The notes: generated from the letters alone by a model not told the origin. A stretch of 64,000 nucleotides of DNA from Halobacillus massiliensis (GCF_900166625.1 NZ_LT800499.1:186001-250000), one strand, 5' to 3'; counted from the stretch's first letter, positions 8,592 to 17,551 are shown. Made by a program: numbers and translations.

Positions 8592-8601
8592 AAAACGTTT
8601 T
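8592..8601. promoter_or_regulatory. Candidate LacI-family operator
   Basis: AAAACGTTTT is a perfect palindrome with the central CG usual in LacI/GalR operators. It lies about 40 bp downstream of the -10 box, where bound protein would act as a roadblock. The natural candidate to bind it is the LacI-family protein encoded at 12600-13625. Confidence 0.55.
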
Positions 8602-8695
8602 CGTATGATTTGAAGTAAAGATACTTTGATAGCCGTAAAATGATTTTTTTCATTTTATTGACTATATACTTTTTAGAAAAAGGGGAGGAATAAAC

Positions 8696-9955
8696 ATGAC
8701 ATTTGGGAAAAAGATGCTCGGCATTCTGATTTTAATGCTTGTTTTCTTGGCAGCGTGCAGCGGCGGGGATTCGGGGAATGAAAGTGCGGAAGGCGAGTCT
8801 GGCGGCGATTCTTCAGGATCAGCAGACAGTATTACGATTTTCCAAAGTAAAGTTGAAATATCTGATCAGCTTGAAGCGCTGGCGGAGCAATATACAGAGG
8901 AAACTGGAGTCGATGTTGAGATTTGGGGGACTACGGGAGATGACTATTTCTCACAGCTGCAAATTCGTTTGAACAGCAACCAGGGTCCATCTATTTTTAC
9001 ACTTGGTAATGAAAGAGAAGCAGAGAGACTGGAATCTTACTTATATGATATGAGCGGGGAATCCTTTACAGAGGATATCGCGCCTAATATGGAATTAGCG
9101 CTTGATGACCAGATTGTAGGTATTCCATATGGAGTAGAAGGTTATGGACTTGTTTACAACAAAGACTTAGTGAATGCGGAAGACATTACAGACTATGATT
9201 CTTTCGTAAGTACAATGGAAGAATTAAAGGGACAGGATGTAAATCCGCTCAGCCTTTCACAGGAAGCTTTCTTCTTAATCGGCCATATGAGTAACTATCC
9301 TTTCGCTCTTCAGGATGATTATCGCGAATTTGTGAATCAGCTGAGCGCAGGGGAAGTAACGATGGCGGAGACAGAAGAATTTCAGGAGTTCGGCAAGTTC
9401 CTTGAAGCGATTAAAGCGAACGCTTCAAACCCGATGGACGTTAACTATGACGAGCAGATGGGTGATTTCGCTACAGGTGAAACCGCAATGGTTCACCAGG
9501 GGAACTGGGCGTATGGCATGCTGGCAGACTATGATGTAGATTTTGAAATCGGCATGATGCCTTTTCCACTAAATGGCAATGATAAGCTGGCAGTTGGTGT
9601 CGGTGGAAACTGGGCTGTTAATGGTACGAAGGATGAAGGAGAAATCCAGGCAGCTGTTGATTTCCTTGAGTGGATGCATACGAGTGAAGAAGGCAAGCGC
9701 TATATCGTTGAGGAGTTCGGATTCGTTCCGGCAATGACAACGATTGAAGCAACTGATCTTGACCCGCTTTCTCAAGCAGTCTATGAAGCTTCTAACAGTG
9801 GAGAAACGATTCCTTGGGCTCAGAACTACTTCCCGGCTAATGTCATCCAAAATGACTTTACACCGGTTGCCCAGGAGTTCTATTTAAATGAAGATATGAC
9901 AGGAGAAGAAATGATCGAGCAGCTGGATGCCGCCTGGCAGAATGCCTCACAGTAA
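8696..9955 (+). CDS. Carbohydrate ABC transporter, substrate-binding lipoprotein
   Basis: A 419-residue extracellular binding protein of the family-1 (MalE-like) class. A lipoprotein signal peptide ends in the lipobox LAAC (Cys about residue 21), followed by a Gly/Ser/Glu linker. The body has the usual elements: ITIFQSK, then LAEQYTEETGVDVEIWG, then VGIPYGVEGYGLVYNKD, then AMVHQGNWAYGML. The protein is very acidic, as expected for an exposed protein of a salt-adapted cell. It is first in the operon and followed by a strong stem-loop. The ligand is probably a glucose-containing oligosaccharide or glucoside, judging only from the hydrolase at the operon end. Confidence 0.9.
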   Translation: MTFGKKMLGILILMLVFLAACSGGDSGNESAEGESGGDSSGSADSITIFQSKVEISDQLEALAEQYTEETGVDVEIWGTTGDDYFSQLQIRLNSNQGPSIFTLGNEREAERLESYLYDMSGESFTEDIAPNMELALDDQIVGIPYGVEGYGLVYNKDLVNAEDITDYDSFVSTMEELKGQDVNPLSLSQEAFFLIGHMSNYPFALQDDYREFVNQLSAGEVTMAETEEFQEFGKFLEAIKANASNPMDVNYDEQMGDFATGETAMVHQGNWAYGMLADYDVDFEIGMMPFPLNGNDKLAVGVGGNWAVNGTKDEGEIQAAVDFLEWMHTSEEGKRYIVEEFGFVPAMTTIEATDLDPLSQAVYEASNSGETIPWAQNYFPANVIQNDFTPVAQEFYLNEDMTGEEMIEQLDAAWQNASQ

Positions 9956-9966
9956 TTTTTACAAAA

Positions 9967-10002
9967 AGGGGACTGGTTCTTTTAAGGAAGAACTTGTCCC
10001 CT
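9967..10002 (+). other. Intercistronic stem-loop after the binding-protein gene
   Basis: AGGGGAC...GTTCTT pairs with AAGAAC...GTCCCCT, and no T-run follows. Such structures after binding-protein genes usually stabilise the upstream message or reduce expression of the downstream permeases. Here that is inferred from position. Confidence 0.65.
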
Positions 10003-10034
10003 GCTCTTTCATTTAATACTGCAGGAAAGAAGGG

Positions 10035-10916
10035 ATGGACGTGAACAAAAAGAAAAACTGGGCATGGTTCCTGCTGTTTACAGGACCATTGATCCTTATC
10101 TTTGCCACGGTCGTCATTATCCCATTTATTATTGGTATCTTTTATTCATTTTTTCAGTGGGATGGAATTAGTGCTAATCCAATGGTGGCCAATGGGATCG
10201 ACAACTATACAAGGCTCTTAGACGATACACGGTTTATCGATTCCGCGTGGATCACGATTAAGTTCACCGTCCTGTCGGTGATATCTGTAAATGTAGTCGG
10301 CCTCGCTTTTGCCTTGTTTGTTACTTCAAAGCTTAAAATTGCAAACACGGCGCGCACAATGTTTTTTATGCCTTATTTAATCGGCGGTCTGATTCTTGGT
10401 TACATCTGGCAGTTCGTTTTCTCTGATGTGCTTGAGCTGATCGGGGAAGTTACAGGGCTGGAGAGTGTTTTCTTTAACTGGCTGAATAATGCAGACTTTG
10501 CTTTATACGCTCTCGTTTTCGTATTTACGTGGCAGATGGCAGGATATGTGATGATTATTTATATTACCGGCATTCAAGGGATTCCTAATGAGATTATTGA
10601 AGCCGCTAAAATTGATGGGGCAGGGCGCTGGCAGCAGTTAAGAAAAATTACGTTTCCTCTGCTTATGCCTGCCTTTACGATCAGTTTATTTCTTGCTTTA
10701 TCACAGGCCTTCAAAATTTACGATGTGAACCTTTCCTTAACAAACGGCGGACCGGCCAATGCTACGGAACTGTTTGCGATGAACATTTTTAATGAAATCT
10801 TCGGCTATGGCAACTACGGGTACGGCCAGGCAAAAGCCATTGTTTTCTTTTTAATCGTTGCGGTCGTTTCCTTAACTCAGGTGTACATTACGAAGAAACG
10901 GGAGGTGGAGATGTAA
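10035..10916 (+). CDS. Sugar ABC transporter permease (MalF-type)
   Basis: A 293-residue inner-membrane protein with about six transmembrane segments. The first is WAWFLLFTGPLILIFATVVI. The cytoplasmic EAA loop, contact site for the ATPase, reads EIIEAAKIDGAGRWQQLRKI. This is the MalF-like first permease of a carbohydrate importer. ATG 10035 sits behind GAAAGAAGG. Its stop overlaps the next start (TAATG), showing translational coupling with the MalG-type gene. Confidence 0.92.
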   Translation: MDVNKKKNWAWFLLFTGPLILIFATVVIIPFIIGIFYSFFQWDGISANPMVANGIDNYTRLLDDTRFIDSAWITIKFTVLSVISVNVVGLAFALFVTSKLKIANTARTMFFMPYLIGGLILGYIWQFVFSDVLELIGEVTGLESVFFNWLNNADFALYALVFVFTWQMAGYVMIIYITGIQGIPNEIIEAAKIDGAGRWQQLRKITFPLLMPAFTISLFLALSQAFKIYDVNLSLTNGGPANATELFAMNIFNEIFGYGNYGYGQAKAIVFFLIVAVVSLTQVYITKKREVEM

Positions 10917-11752
10917 TGAAAAAACCAGGAAATTACGTAAAAGAAGTCCTGCTTTTCTTACTGGCTCTCTTGTTTCTTTCCCCGATCTACATAATAGGGG
11001 TTAACTCGTTTAAAGATCGGGCAGCGCTTTATGAAAATGTCCTCGCTTTGCCGGAAAGCTTCAGTCTGGAGTTCTACAAAAAAGCGATGGAGGAAATGAA
11101 TTTCATGACGGCACTGTATAACTCTTTATTCATCACCGTTATTTCGGTAATTATTATCGTTATTTTATCTTCGATGACAGCGTGGATGCTGGCTCGTACC
11201 AACCGTCCGATCAGCCACATTATTTTTATGACGTTTATCGCGACGATGCTGATTCCGTTCCAGACGATTATGATGCCGCTTATGCAGCTGATGGATACGA
11301 TCATGGATACGACAGGTCTTCAGATGCTGAACACAAGAGGCGGGCTCATCTTTATGCACGTTGGTTTTAACTCAAGCATTTCCGTGTTTTTGTATCATGG
11401 ATTTGTTAAATCGATTCCGATATCACTGGAGGAAGCAGCAACGATTGATGGGGCCTCGAAGTTCGGGATTTTCTGGAGAATTATTTTCCCAATGCTTAAG
11501 CCGATCACGGTGACGGTGCTCATTATTAATGTTATCAGTATTTGGAATGACTACCTGCTCCCATCTTTAACGTTAACATCTACAGATTTGCGGACGATCC
11601 CGCTGTCGACGTTCTATTTCTTCGGTGAATTTACGATTCAATGGAATCTGGCAATGGCGGGTCTTGTATTAACGATCATCCCTGTCATCATTTTCTATGG
11701 GCTGGCTCAGAAGCACATTATTAAAGGCATCGGAGAAGGTGCCGTTAAATAA
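10916..11752 (+). CDS. Sugar ABC transporter permease (MalG-type)
   Basis: A 278-residue membrane protein with about six transmembrane segments and the EAA motif SLEEAATIDGASKFGIFWRI. Pairing with the preceding MalF-type protein makes a complete membrane core. No nucleotide-binding subunit is encoded in this operon, so the transporter probably borrows a shared ATPase of the MsmX/UgpC type encoded elsewhere, as is common for Bacillus carbohydrate importers (inference from family knowledge). Confidence 0.92.
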   Translation: MKKPGNYVKEVLLFLLALLFLSPIYIIGVNSFKDRAALYENVLALPESFSLEFYKKAMEEMNFMTALYNSLFITVISVIIIVILSSMTAWMLARTNRPISHIIFMTFIATMLIPFQTIMMPLMQLMDTIMDTTGLQMLNTRGGLIFMHVGFNSSISVFLYHGFVKSIPISLEEAATIDGASKFGIFWRIIFPMLKPITVTVLIINVISIWNDYLLPSLTLTSTDLRTIPLSTFYFFGEFTIQWNLAMAGLVLTIIPVIIFYGLAQKHIIKGIGEGAVK

Positions 11753-11772
11753 CAGCAAAGGAGGAGAAGGAT

Positions 11773-12453
11773 ATGCAGAGCTACTCGGGAATCTTCGGGG
11801 CGCTTCATTTTATTACCACATGGTTTATGCGGCTGACGTCGATTAATATCATTTGGTTTATTATCAACCTGCCTGTTTTTATCGTGGGTGCAAGTGTAAT
11901 GATCAGCTACAGGACCCCCGCTGATATCGTTTATCTGTCTCCTTTGCTGCTGCTTGTGCCGGTGTTGTCTTTCCCGGCAACGACAGCGCTGTTTGCTATC
12001 GCCCGGGACTGGATGATGGAACAGGACCATGATTCTCTCACAAAATCTTATCTGTCCTATGTAAAAGGAAATTATAAAAAGAGCATGACGGCCGGATTTA
12101 TCTGGGTTCTATTCTGGGTCATCTGGGCGGTGGATTTGTACCTTTTAACTGGAATAAACAGCTTGCTTGCGGCCGTTTTCGCCATGCTCGGTGTTCTGCT
12201 CTTTGTAACGACGATTCACTTTTTCTCCTTAAGTGTGCACTATCACATGAGCATCCGGCAGCTTATTGTAAACAGCCTGATGATGACCGCCGGAAAACCG
12301 CTGCTTACTATAGCCACAGGACTTATCAGTGTATTCCTGCTCTATATCAGTACAGAGATCTGGTTTCTCGTTATCTTTTTCACAGGCTCGCTGACCGCCT
12401 GTATTTCCTTTTATTTATTTTACCGTTCCTACTTAAGGATCAAGCATGAATAA
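11773..12453 (+). CDS. YesL-like (DUF624) membrane protein
   Basis: A 226-residue protein with five to six hydrophobic segments. The start, FHFITTWFMRLTSINIIW-like (GALHFITTWFMRLTSIN), and TALFAIARDWM are typical of the YesL/DUF624 family, which is often found beside carbohydrate ABC permeases. Its molecular function is unknown. ATG 11773 sits behind AAAGGAGGAG, 20 bp after the MalG-type gene, so it belongs to the operon. Confidence 0.8.
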   Translation: MQSYSGIFGALHFITTWFMRLTSINIIWFIINLPVFIVGASVMISYRTPADIVYLSPLLLLVPVLSFPATTALFAIARDWMMEQDHDSLTKSYLSYVKGNYKKSMTAGFIWVLFWVIWAVDLYLLTGINSLLAAVFAMLGVLLFVTTIHFFSLSVHYHMSIRQLIVNSLMMTAGKPLLTIATGLISVFLLYISTEIWFLVIFFTGSLTACISFYLFYRSYLRIKHE

Positions 12454-12599
12454 AGCTTGAGATCCTTGTTACTTCACAGGGAACTTTATAGACTCCTTTT
12501 CTATGGCTTGAGATCTCTTTTCTATAAGCTTCAGATCATCTATGCTGAGAGAAGTGAGCTATTTTAATTCATAACGCGTGCAGAAAGCGGGGGAAATGC
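12454..12599. repeat. Short imperfect repeats upstream of the LacI-family gene
   Basis: Three copies of an 11-mer close to AGCTTGAGATC occur at 12454-12464, 12505-12515 and 12527-12537. The last two share a preceding TTTTCTAT and are spaced about 22 bp apart. The first can also pair with AAGGATCAAGC at the end of the previous gene. They could be regulator sites or a weak terminator; I cannot tell which. Confidence 0.35.
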
Positions 12600-13625
12600 A
12601 TGTCCACCATCAGGGATGTAGCCAAAGAAGCGGGGGTATCGGTGAGTGTCGTCTCTAAAGCCTTTAACAACTATGCCGATATCAATCCAAAGACAAGGGA
12701 GAGAATATTAGAGATTGCTATGGAGCTCAATTATTCTCCCAACCTTGCAGCGAAAAATCTATCTTCGAAGAAGCAGAAGAATATAGGATTAATCTCATCA
12801 GCTGTATTGAATCATAACGAAAAAGATACGAATGCCTATGAAGTCATTAAAGGGATCTATACGGCTGTAGAAAAAAGAGGCTATGATCTGTCGATTTTCT
12901 TAATAGATTCACAGAAGCAAAAGCAGAAGAGTTATGCCCAATTCTGCCGGGAGAGGAACATCGGCGGTGCGATTCTGCAAGGCATGAGGACAGATGATCC
13001 TTATTTCAAAGAATTGGTAGATACGAAAATACCGTGTGTTTGTGTCGACATGCATACAGATGATACCAACCCCTATATCGGCGGTGTATCGCTCGATAAC
13101 CGTGCGGCTGCCAAAGAAGCAGCCGTCCATTTGCTTGAAAATAATCATAGAGAAATCGTCATCGTAGCCGGAACAAAGGAGACGATGGTGAATGAGGAGC
13201 GTCTGCAGGGAGTAGAAGACGCTCTGAGAGAGACTGGCCTTACTATAAAAGATATCCATATTTTATATGCGGATTTTTCAGAAGAAAAGGCTTATCAGCT
13301 GGCGAAAGAGCAGCTGAAAACAAAACAGCCGAGTGCTTTTCTCTGCTTCAGTGATCTTATGGTATTCGGTGTCATGAAAGCTGTCCGGGAGGCCGGCTTA
13401 CGCATTCCGGAAGACCTGTCGATTACAGGCTTCGATAACCTGCCCTTCAGCAGCCTGACGTCACCGCCTTTAACAACGATCCAGCAGGATTTCTTTGAAA
13501 TTGGAAATCAATCGGCCCGGCTGTTAGCTGATTTAATGGAAGGAAAACTCGATCGTCATCATATTTTTGTAAACTATGAACTTGTGAAAAGAAAAAGTGT
13601 CCGAAAAATACAGGCAAAGGAGTAA
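12600..13625 (+). CDS. LacI/GalR-family transcriptional regulator
   Basis: A 341-residue regulator. The N-terminal DNA-binding domain is textbook LacI: TIRDVAKEAGVSVSVVSKAF, then the hinge helix in SPNLAAKNLSSKK. The C-terminal part is a periplasmic-binding-protein-like sensor (NIGLISSAVL, then PSAFLCFSDLMVFGVMKAV, then DLSITGFDNLPFSS). It is placed inside the operon between the transporter and the hydrolase genes, so it most likely represses this operon through the palindrome at 8592-8601. ATG 12600 sits behind GCGGGGGAA. Confidence 0.92.
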   Translation: MSTIRDVAKEAGVSVSVVSKAFNNYADINPKTRERILEIAMELNYSPNLAAKNLSSKKQKNIGLISSAVLNHNEKDTNAYEVIKGIYTAVEKRGYDLSIFLIDSQKQKQKSYAQFCRERNIGGAILQGMRTDDPYFKELVDTKIPCVCVDMHTDDTNPYIGGVSLDNRAAAKEAAVHLLENNHREIVIVAGTKETMVNEERLQGVEDALRETGLTIKDIHILYADFSEEKAYQLAKEQLKTKQPSAFLCFSDLMVFGVMKAVREAGLRIPEDLSITGFDNLPFSSLTSPPLTTIQQDFFEIGNQSARLLADLMEGKLDRHHIFVNYELVKRKSVRKIQAKE

Positions 13626-13629
13626 AGAG

Positions 13630-15699
13630 ATGGACTATCGTGTCATAAAGGAAGGCGATGTATTTCTTACGACAGAAAAAAACGGCGACATCGCAGCAGG
13701 GGATGGGAAAGGATACGGTCTTTATACTCAGGATACGCGATTCTTAAGCTGTTTTGAGCTGAAGTTGAACGGAAAGAAACCTGCACTGCTTTCATCGAGG
13801 GATGATCAAAATTATCGAGCGACGATGGTTCTTGTTGAAAATGAAGAAGACGTTGGTGCCATAGAAGCCGTCCGTAATCGGTTTATTTACGGGGGAATCC
13901 TATATGAACGTCTGACGTTTACCAATTATTTTTTGGAAGCGAGCCAATTTGAAGCGTCTGTAAGCTTTGATGCCGATTTTCAGGATATGTTTATCGTCCG
14001 CCAATTTCAAAGCGGTGAAGTAGGAAGGCGGACGGGCCATGCGGTTAAGCCGCAATCGGTCGTCATCAGCTATGAAGGAAAAGACGACACAGCCCGTGAA
14101 ACGGTGATTGAATGGGACGCTCTTCCCCATCATATCAGCAGTGAGGGAACCATCCACTTCGCATTTGAACTTCAGCCGAAGCAGCAGCAGTCCGTTACGA
14201 TTACCGTTACTCCTGTAATTGATGGACAAAAGAGAGAGGCGCTCCCTTTTGAAGAAGCGCTCTCCCTGCTTGAGGCTTCCTACCATAACTGGATGGCGGA
14301 GGGGACTAAAGTAAGAAGTGACCATTCCATTTTTGACGAAGTATATAAGCGCGGGGTCCTTGATGTGAGAATGCTGATGACAGACGTTGGCTTCGGCCGC
14401 CTTCCTGTGGCAGGGGTCCCGTGGTTTTCCGTGCCTTTCGGAAGGGACAGCCTGATTACTGCTTTATTTATGCTGCCTTTTCGGTCAGACGAAGTAAAAG
14501 GGACGCTCCGGACGCTTGCCCACTACCAAGGGAAAGAAGAGCGACCGGAACGCGATGAGCAGCCAGGGAAAATTATGCACGAAATTCGTTATGGAGAATT
14601 GGCTAAGACAGGGCAGATTCCGTTTAGTCCATATTATGGCACGGTCGATGCGACACCGTTGTTTATTATACTTGCCGCTGAGTATTACGAGTGGACAGGT
14701 GATCTTGCGTTTATCCGTGAACTGAAGCCGGCCATTGATGCTGCCTTTCAATGGATCGATACTTATGGAAGCATTAATCAGGACGGATTTATTCAGTTTG
14801 CGAAAACAACAGCGCACAGCTTCATAAACCAGGGCTGGAAGGATTCTGATAACTCGAACGTTCATCAAAATGGCACACTGGCAGAAGATCCGATTTCCTT
14901 AGCTGAAGTCCAGGGATATGTTTATCAGGCCAAGCAGCATATGGCTGTGATTTACCGGCAGCTCTCGGAGGTAGACAGAGCCGGGCAGCTGGAAAAAGAA
15001 GCCGCAGTACTAAAAGAGAAATTTGAAAATACCTTCTGGATGGAAGAGGAACAATTTTACGCTCTGGCGCTTGACGGGGAAGGGAAGCGTATCAAAGCGA
15101 TCACTTCAAACCCGGGCCATGTGCTTATGTCCGGCATGCTGGAGGAAGAGCGGGTGAGGCGTACAGCTGAAGTATTGACGAAGCAGCCGTTATTCAGCGG
15201 GTATGGTGTAAGGACGATGTCGAGCGAATCTGTCGGCTACTACCCGATGAGCTATCATAACGGCAGTGTCTGGCCCCATGATAACGCCATGATTCTGCTC
15301 GGTTTAAACAAAACCGGGTGTAAAAAAGAGGCCCTTACCATTATGGAGGGCATGCTTGAGGCTGTTCAGTCGTTTGAGAACCTGCGGCTGCCGGAATTGT
15401 TTTGTGGATATGATAAAGAAATTGGAAGCTTAGTACCTTATCCAACGACATGTTCTCCCCAGGCCTGGGCTGCTGCATCTGCTTTTGTTTTTTTACAAAC
15501 CATAATCGGATTTTTCCCTAACGCTGTAAAAGGCGAAATAAAGGTAAATCCCTGCTTTTTAAAAGAAATGAATGAAATCAGGGTGGAGGATATGCGTGTT
15601 GGAAACGGGGTCATCTCGTTGAAAATTACCCGCATAAAAGAAAGTTATCAAGTCGAGGTAATAAAAAACACTTCAGGCTGGAAGCTGCGCCAGCTGTGA
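13630..15699 (+). CDS. Glycogen-debranching-type glycoside hydrolase (GDE_N + six-hairpin catalytic domain)
   Basis: A 689-residue cytoplasmic enzyme. Residues 1 to about 200 form the debranching-enzyme N-terminal beta domain (KNGDIAAGDGKGYGLYTQDT, RFIYGGILYERLTF). From about 230 onward the (alpha/alpha)6 catalytic domain carries GVPWFSVPFGRDSLIT, NQGWKDSDNS and YYPMSYHNGSVWPHDNAM, with acidic residues where the relatives keep their catalytic acids. ATG 13630 is chosen because AAAGGAGT precedes it; an upstream in-frame ATG at 13597 lies inside the lacI gene. The best guess is cleavage of the imported glucoside or oligosaccharide. Relatives also act on glucosylglycerate or mannosylglycerate, so the substrate remains open. 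Confidence 0.85.
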   Translation: MDYRVIKEGDVFLTTEKNGDIAAGDGKGYGLYTQDTRFLSCFELKLNGKKPALLSSRDDQNYRATMVLVENEEDVGAIEAVRNRFIYGGILYERLTFTNYFLEASQFEASVSFDADFQDMFIVRQFQSGEVGRRTGHAVKPQSVVISYEGKDDTARETVIEWDALPHHISSEGTIHFAFELQPKQQQSVTITVTPVIDGQKREALPFEEALSLLEASYHNWMAEGTKVRSDHSIFDEVYKRGVLDVRMLMTDVGFGRLPVAGVPWFSVPFGRDSLITALFMLPFRSDEVKGTLRTLAHYQGKEERPERDEQPGKIMHEIRYGELAKTGQIPFSPYYGTVDATPLFIILAAEYYEWTGDLAFIRELKPAIDAAFQWIDTYGSINQDGFIQFAKTTAHSFINQGWKDSDNSNVHQNGTLAEDPISLAEVQGYVYQAKQHMAVIYRQLSEVDRAGQLEKEAAVLKEKFENTFWMEEEQFYALALDGEGKRIKAITSNPGHVLMSGMLEEERVRRTAEVLTKQPLFSGYGVRTMSSESVGYYPMSYHNGSVWPHDNAMILLGLNKTGCKKEALTIMEGMLEAVQSFENLRLPELFCGYDKEIGSLVPYPTTCSPQAWAAASAFVFLQTIIGFFPNAVKGEIKVNPCFLKEMNEIRVEDMRVGNGVISLKITRIKESYQVEVIKNTSGWKLRQL

Positions 15700-15705
15700 A
15701 ATTGG

Positions 15706-15732
15706 AGGCTGTCGATCGATGGTCGACAGCCT
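15706..15732. terminator. Hairpin between two convergent genes
   Basis: The perfect stem AGGCTGTCGA / TCGACAGCCT has a 7-nt loop. The T-run is weak, so it may be an inefficient terminator for the hydrolase gene and the convergent oxidoreductase. Confidence 0.6.
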
Positions 15733-15742
15733 TATAGATACA

Positions 15743-16807
15743 TCATTGCACTTTAACTTCGATCTGTTCTACGGCATTATAACCATAGCCTTTTCTATTC
15801 CAAAACGCCTCCATCGGCTGCACGCGTCCTGCTGAATCACGGGCTCTCGTCATTATCGTATATTCTCCTTTTTCATAAGCCGGCCATTGCCACGTCCACG
15901 AGACCCACTCATAGGCTGAAGGACGGCGCTCTAAAAGAACAGGGGCCCATGATTCTCCACCGTTTGTGCTGATTTCTACTTCTGTAATTGTACCTTCTCC
16001 TGTCCAGGCAATCCCTTTTATTGTATGTTCTCCTGTATCCAGCGTATCGCGATTGACCGGCTGCTGAATGGTTGAGTTAACGTTTAGTGTTGTTACTGGA
16101 AAAGCGCCCTCATTGCTTTCTTTATTCGGGTAGTAAATATAATCTATCGCCTGAAATGGACCTTCAAATGAAGATTCTGTCACAGTAATCTGCTTAATCC
16201 ATTTCACTGAAGCCATCGCATACCATTGTGGCACAATTAATCGTAATGGCTGACCGTGTTTATAGGGAAGCGGTTCACCGTTAAACTGAAAGGCAACTAG
16301 CGTGTCCGGATGAAGGGCTTTATCAAATGGCAGGCTTCTTTTGAAGGGATGGACCTGGTCTGTATCCGGCCGTTTTCCTTCATCATATCCTTCAATGACA
16401 ACTTCTTTTGCCTGACTTGAGATTCCGCAGTATTGCAGGAGGTCACGAAGCGGGACGCCCGTCCAGTACCCCTGGCTGATCGCTCCCTTTTCCCACTGCT
16501 CGCCAAATACTTTCGGCTCAAAGAAGCTGCGTTTATTGCCGGCACATTCTAATGCCACTTTAAGCGTTTTAGAAGGAAACCGACTCAAATCTTCCATAGA
16601 AAAAAGTGTTGGGCGCTGAAGAGCTCCATTTACCGGCAGCCAGGAGCTGCTAGAAGAAAGGCTCGGGTATGGAAAGTGATTCCGCCGGTAAAAGAGCTCG
16701 TGCTTTATTCGATCGGCCTCTACAAATGAAACCGGCATTTCCTGGTTTTCCGGAATGACACTGCGGGTGATTAAATAAGGCTTTGAAAAGTTATAGCTGC
16801 TCATCAT
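15743..16807 (-). CDS. Sulfite-oxidase-family molybdopterin oxidoreductase
   Basis: A 354-residue protein of the sulfite oxidase fold. The molybdopterin domain has the Cys ligand in VALECAGNKRSFF, the segment GAISQGYWTGVPLRDLL, and HGQPLRLIVPQWYAMASVKW. The C-terminal third is the Mo-co dimerisation domain with EVEISTNGGESWAPV and YEWVSWTWQW. There is no Tat signal and no heme domain, so it is a cytoplasmic or peripheral enzyme oxidising sulfite or a related compound with an unknown electron acceptor. ATG 16805-16807 follows AGGAGG. Confidence 0.85.
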   Translation of the reverse strand: MMSSYNFSKPYLITRSVIPENQEMPVSFVEADRIKHELFYRRNHFPYPSLSSSSSWLPVNGALQRPTLFSMEDLSRFPSKTLKVALECAGNKRSFFEPKVFGEQWEKGAISQGYWTGVPLRDLLQYCGISSQAKEVVIEGYDEGKRPDTDQVHPFKRSLPFDKALHPDTLVAFQFNGEPLPYKHGQPLRLIVPQWYAMASVKWIKQITVTESSFEGPFQAIDYIYYPNKESNEGAFPVTTLNVNSTIQQPVNRDTLDTGEHTIKGIAWTGEGTITEVEISTNGGESWAPVLLERRPSAYEWVSWTWQWPAYEKGEYTIMTRARDSAGRVQPMEAFWNRKGYGYNAVEQIEVKVQ

Positions 16808-16887
16808 TTACCTCCTGTTGCAAATTCACATAATAATTGGTGTCTGTCTGTTATAGTTATAAGTAAAAGGATATGTGGAGTGTCATA

Positions 16888-17505
16888 ATGAAACGAAAAT
16901 CCATTCTTGAGAAAATGAAAAATCATCAACCGAAAGTGATTGGCCAAAAGAACTTAAACAAGTATTCCCTTCTGCTGCCTCTTATTGAAAAAGAGGGGGA
17001 GCTTCACCTTCTGTTTGAAGTGCGCTCCCTCAACATGAGGCGCCAGCCTGGAGAGATTTGTTTCCCTGGAGGAAAAGTCGATAAGGAAGATCAGGCTGCT
17101 AAAGATGCCGCGGTAAGAGAAGCGAAGGAAGAGCTCGGAATCAGCGACTTGGATATCCAGAATGTTTATCCGTTTGATTACATGGTTTCCCCGTTTGGAA
17201 TGATGGTAACCACATATGTGGGATTTTTAAACTGTGAGGAGAATTTACTTAAGCCAAATCCGGCCGAGGTAGAGGAAGTTTTCACAGTGCCGCTGTCTTT
17301 TTTTAAAAATAACGAACCCGACATCCATTACGTGAATTTTGAAGTGAAACCGGATGAAGGGTTTCCTTTTGATTTGATTCCAAACGGAAGAGAGTATGAA
17401 TGGACGACAAGACAAGCGGAAGAATACTTTTATCATTACGAAGGACGGGTGATATGGGGGCTGACAGCAAGGGTGCTGCATGCTTTCATTGAAAACCTTG
17501 AATAG
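16888..17505 (+). CDS. Nudix hydrolase, CoA-pyrophosphatase type
   Basis: A 205-residue Nudix protein. The CoA-specific motif before the Nudix box (LFEVRSLNMRRQPGEICFPG) and the box itself, with GGKVDKED and AAVREAKEELG, fit coenzyme A diphosphatases that split CoA into 4'-phosphopantetheine and 3',5'-ADP. ATG 16888 is preferred over the in-frame ATG 16873 because GGAG (16877-16880) sits 7 nt before it. It is a single-gene unit with its own terminator. Substrate specificity is inferred from motif similarity. Confidence 0.82.
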   Translation: MKRKSILEKMKNHQPKVIGQKNLNKYSLLLPLIEKEGELHLLFEVRSLNMRRQPGEICFPGGKVDKEDQAAKDAAVREAKEELGISDLDIQNVYPFDYMVSPFGMMVTTYVGFLNCEENLLKPNPAEVEEVFTVPLSFFKNNEPDIHYVNFEVKPDEGFPFDLIPNGREYEWTTRQAEEYFYHYEGRVIWGLTARVLHAFIENLE

Positions 17506-17514
17506 GTGTGATTA

Positions 17515-17551
17515 TAAAAAGGAGTGCTCTTACAGAAGAGCACTCCTTTTT
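17515..17551 (+). terminator. Intrinsic terminator of the Nudix gene
   Basis: The stem AAAAGGAGTGCTCT / AGAGCACTCCTTTT has a short loop and a T-run. Confidence 0.9.

Larger units (their letters stand above)
8351..8695. other. Intergenic control region upstream of the sugar operon
   Basis: No gene is visible. The region carries the operon promoter at 8522-8551 and a palindrome at 8592-8601, leaving a leader of roughly 135 nt before the first gene. I see no riboswitch-like fold in the leader. Confidence 0.7.

Noticed and set aside
11074-11370. Several overlapping frames on the other strand of the MalG-type permease (also similar frames inside lutB, inhA and others)
   Set aside because: They are shadows of real genes with no ribosome binding sites and no recognisable domains.
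13597-13629. Longer start of the debranching-type hydrolase
   Set aside because: It lies in the lacI gene and has no ribosome binding site, while AAAGGAGT directly precedes ATG 13630.
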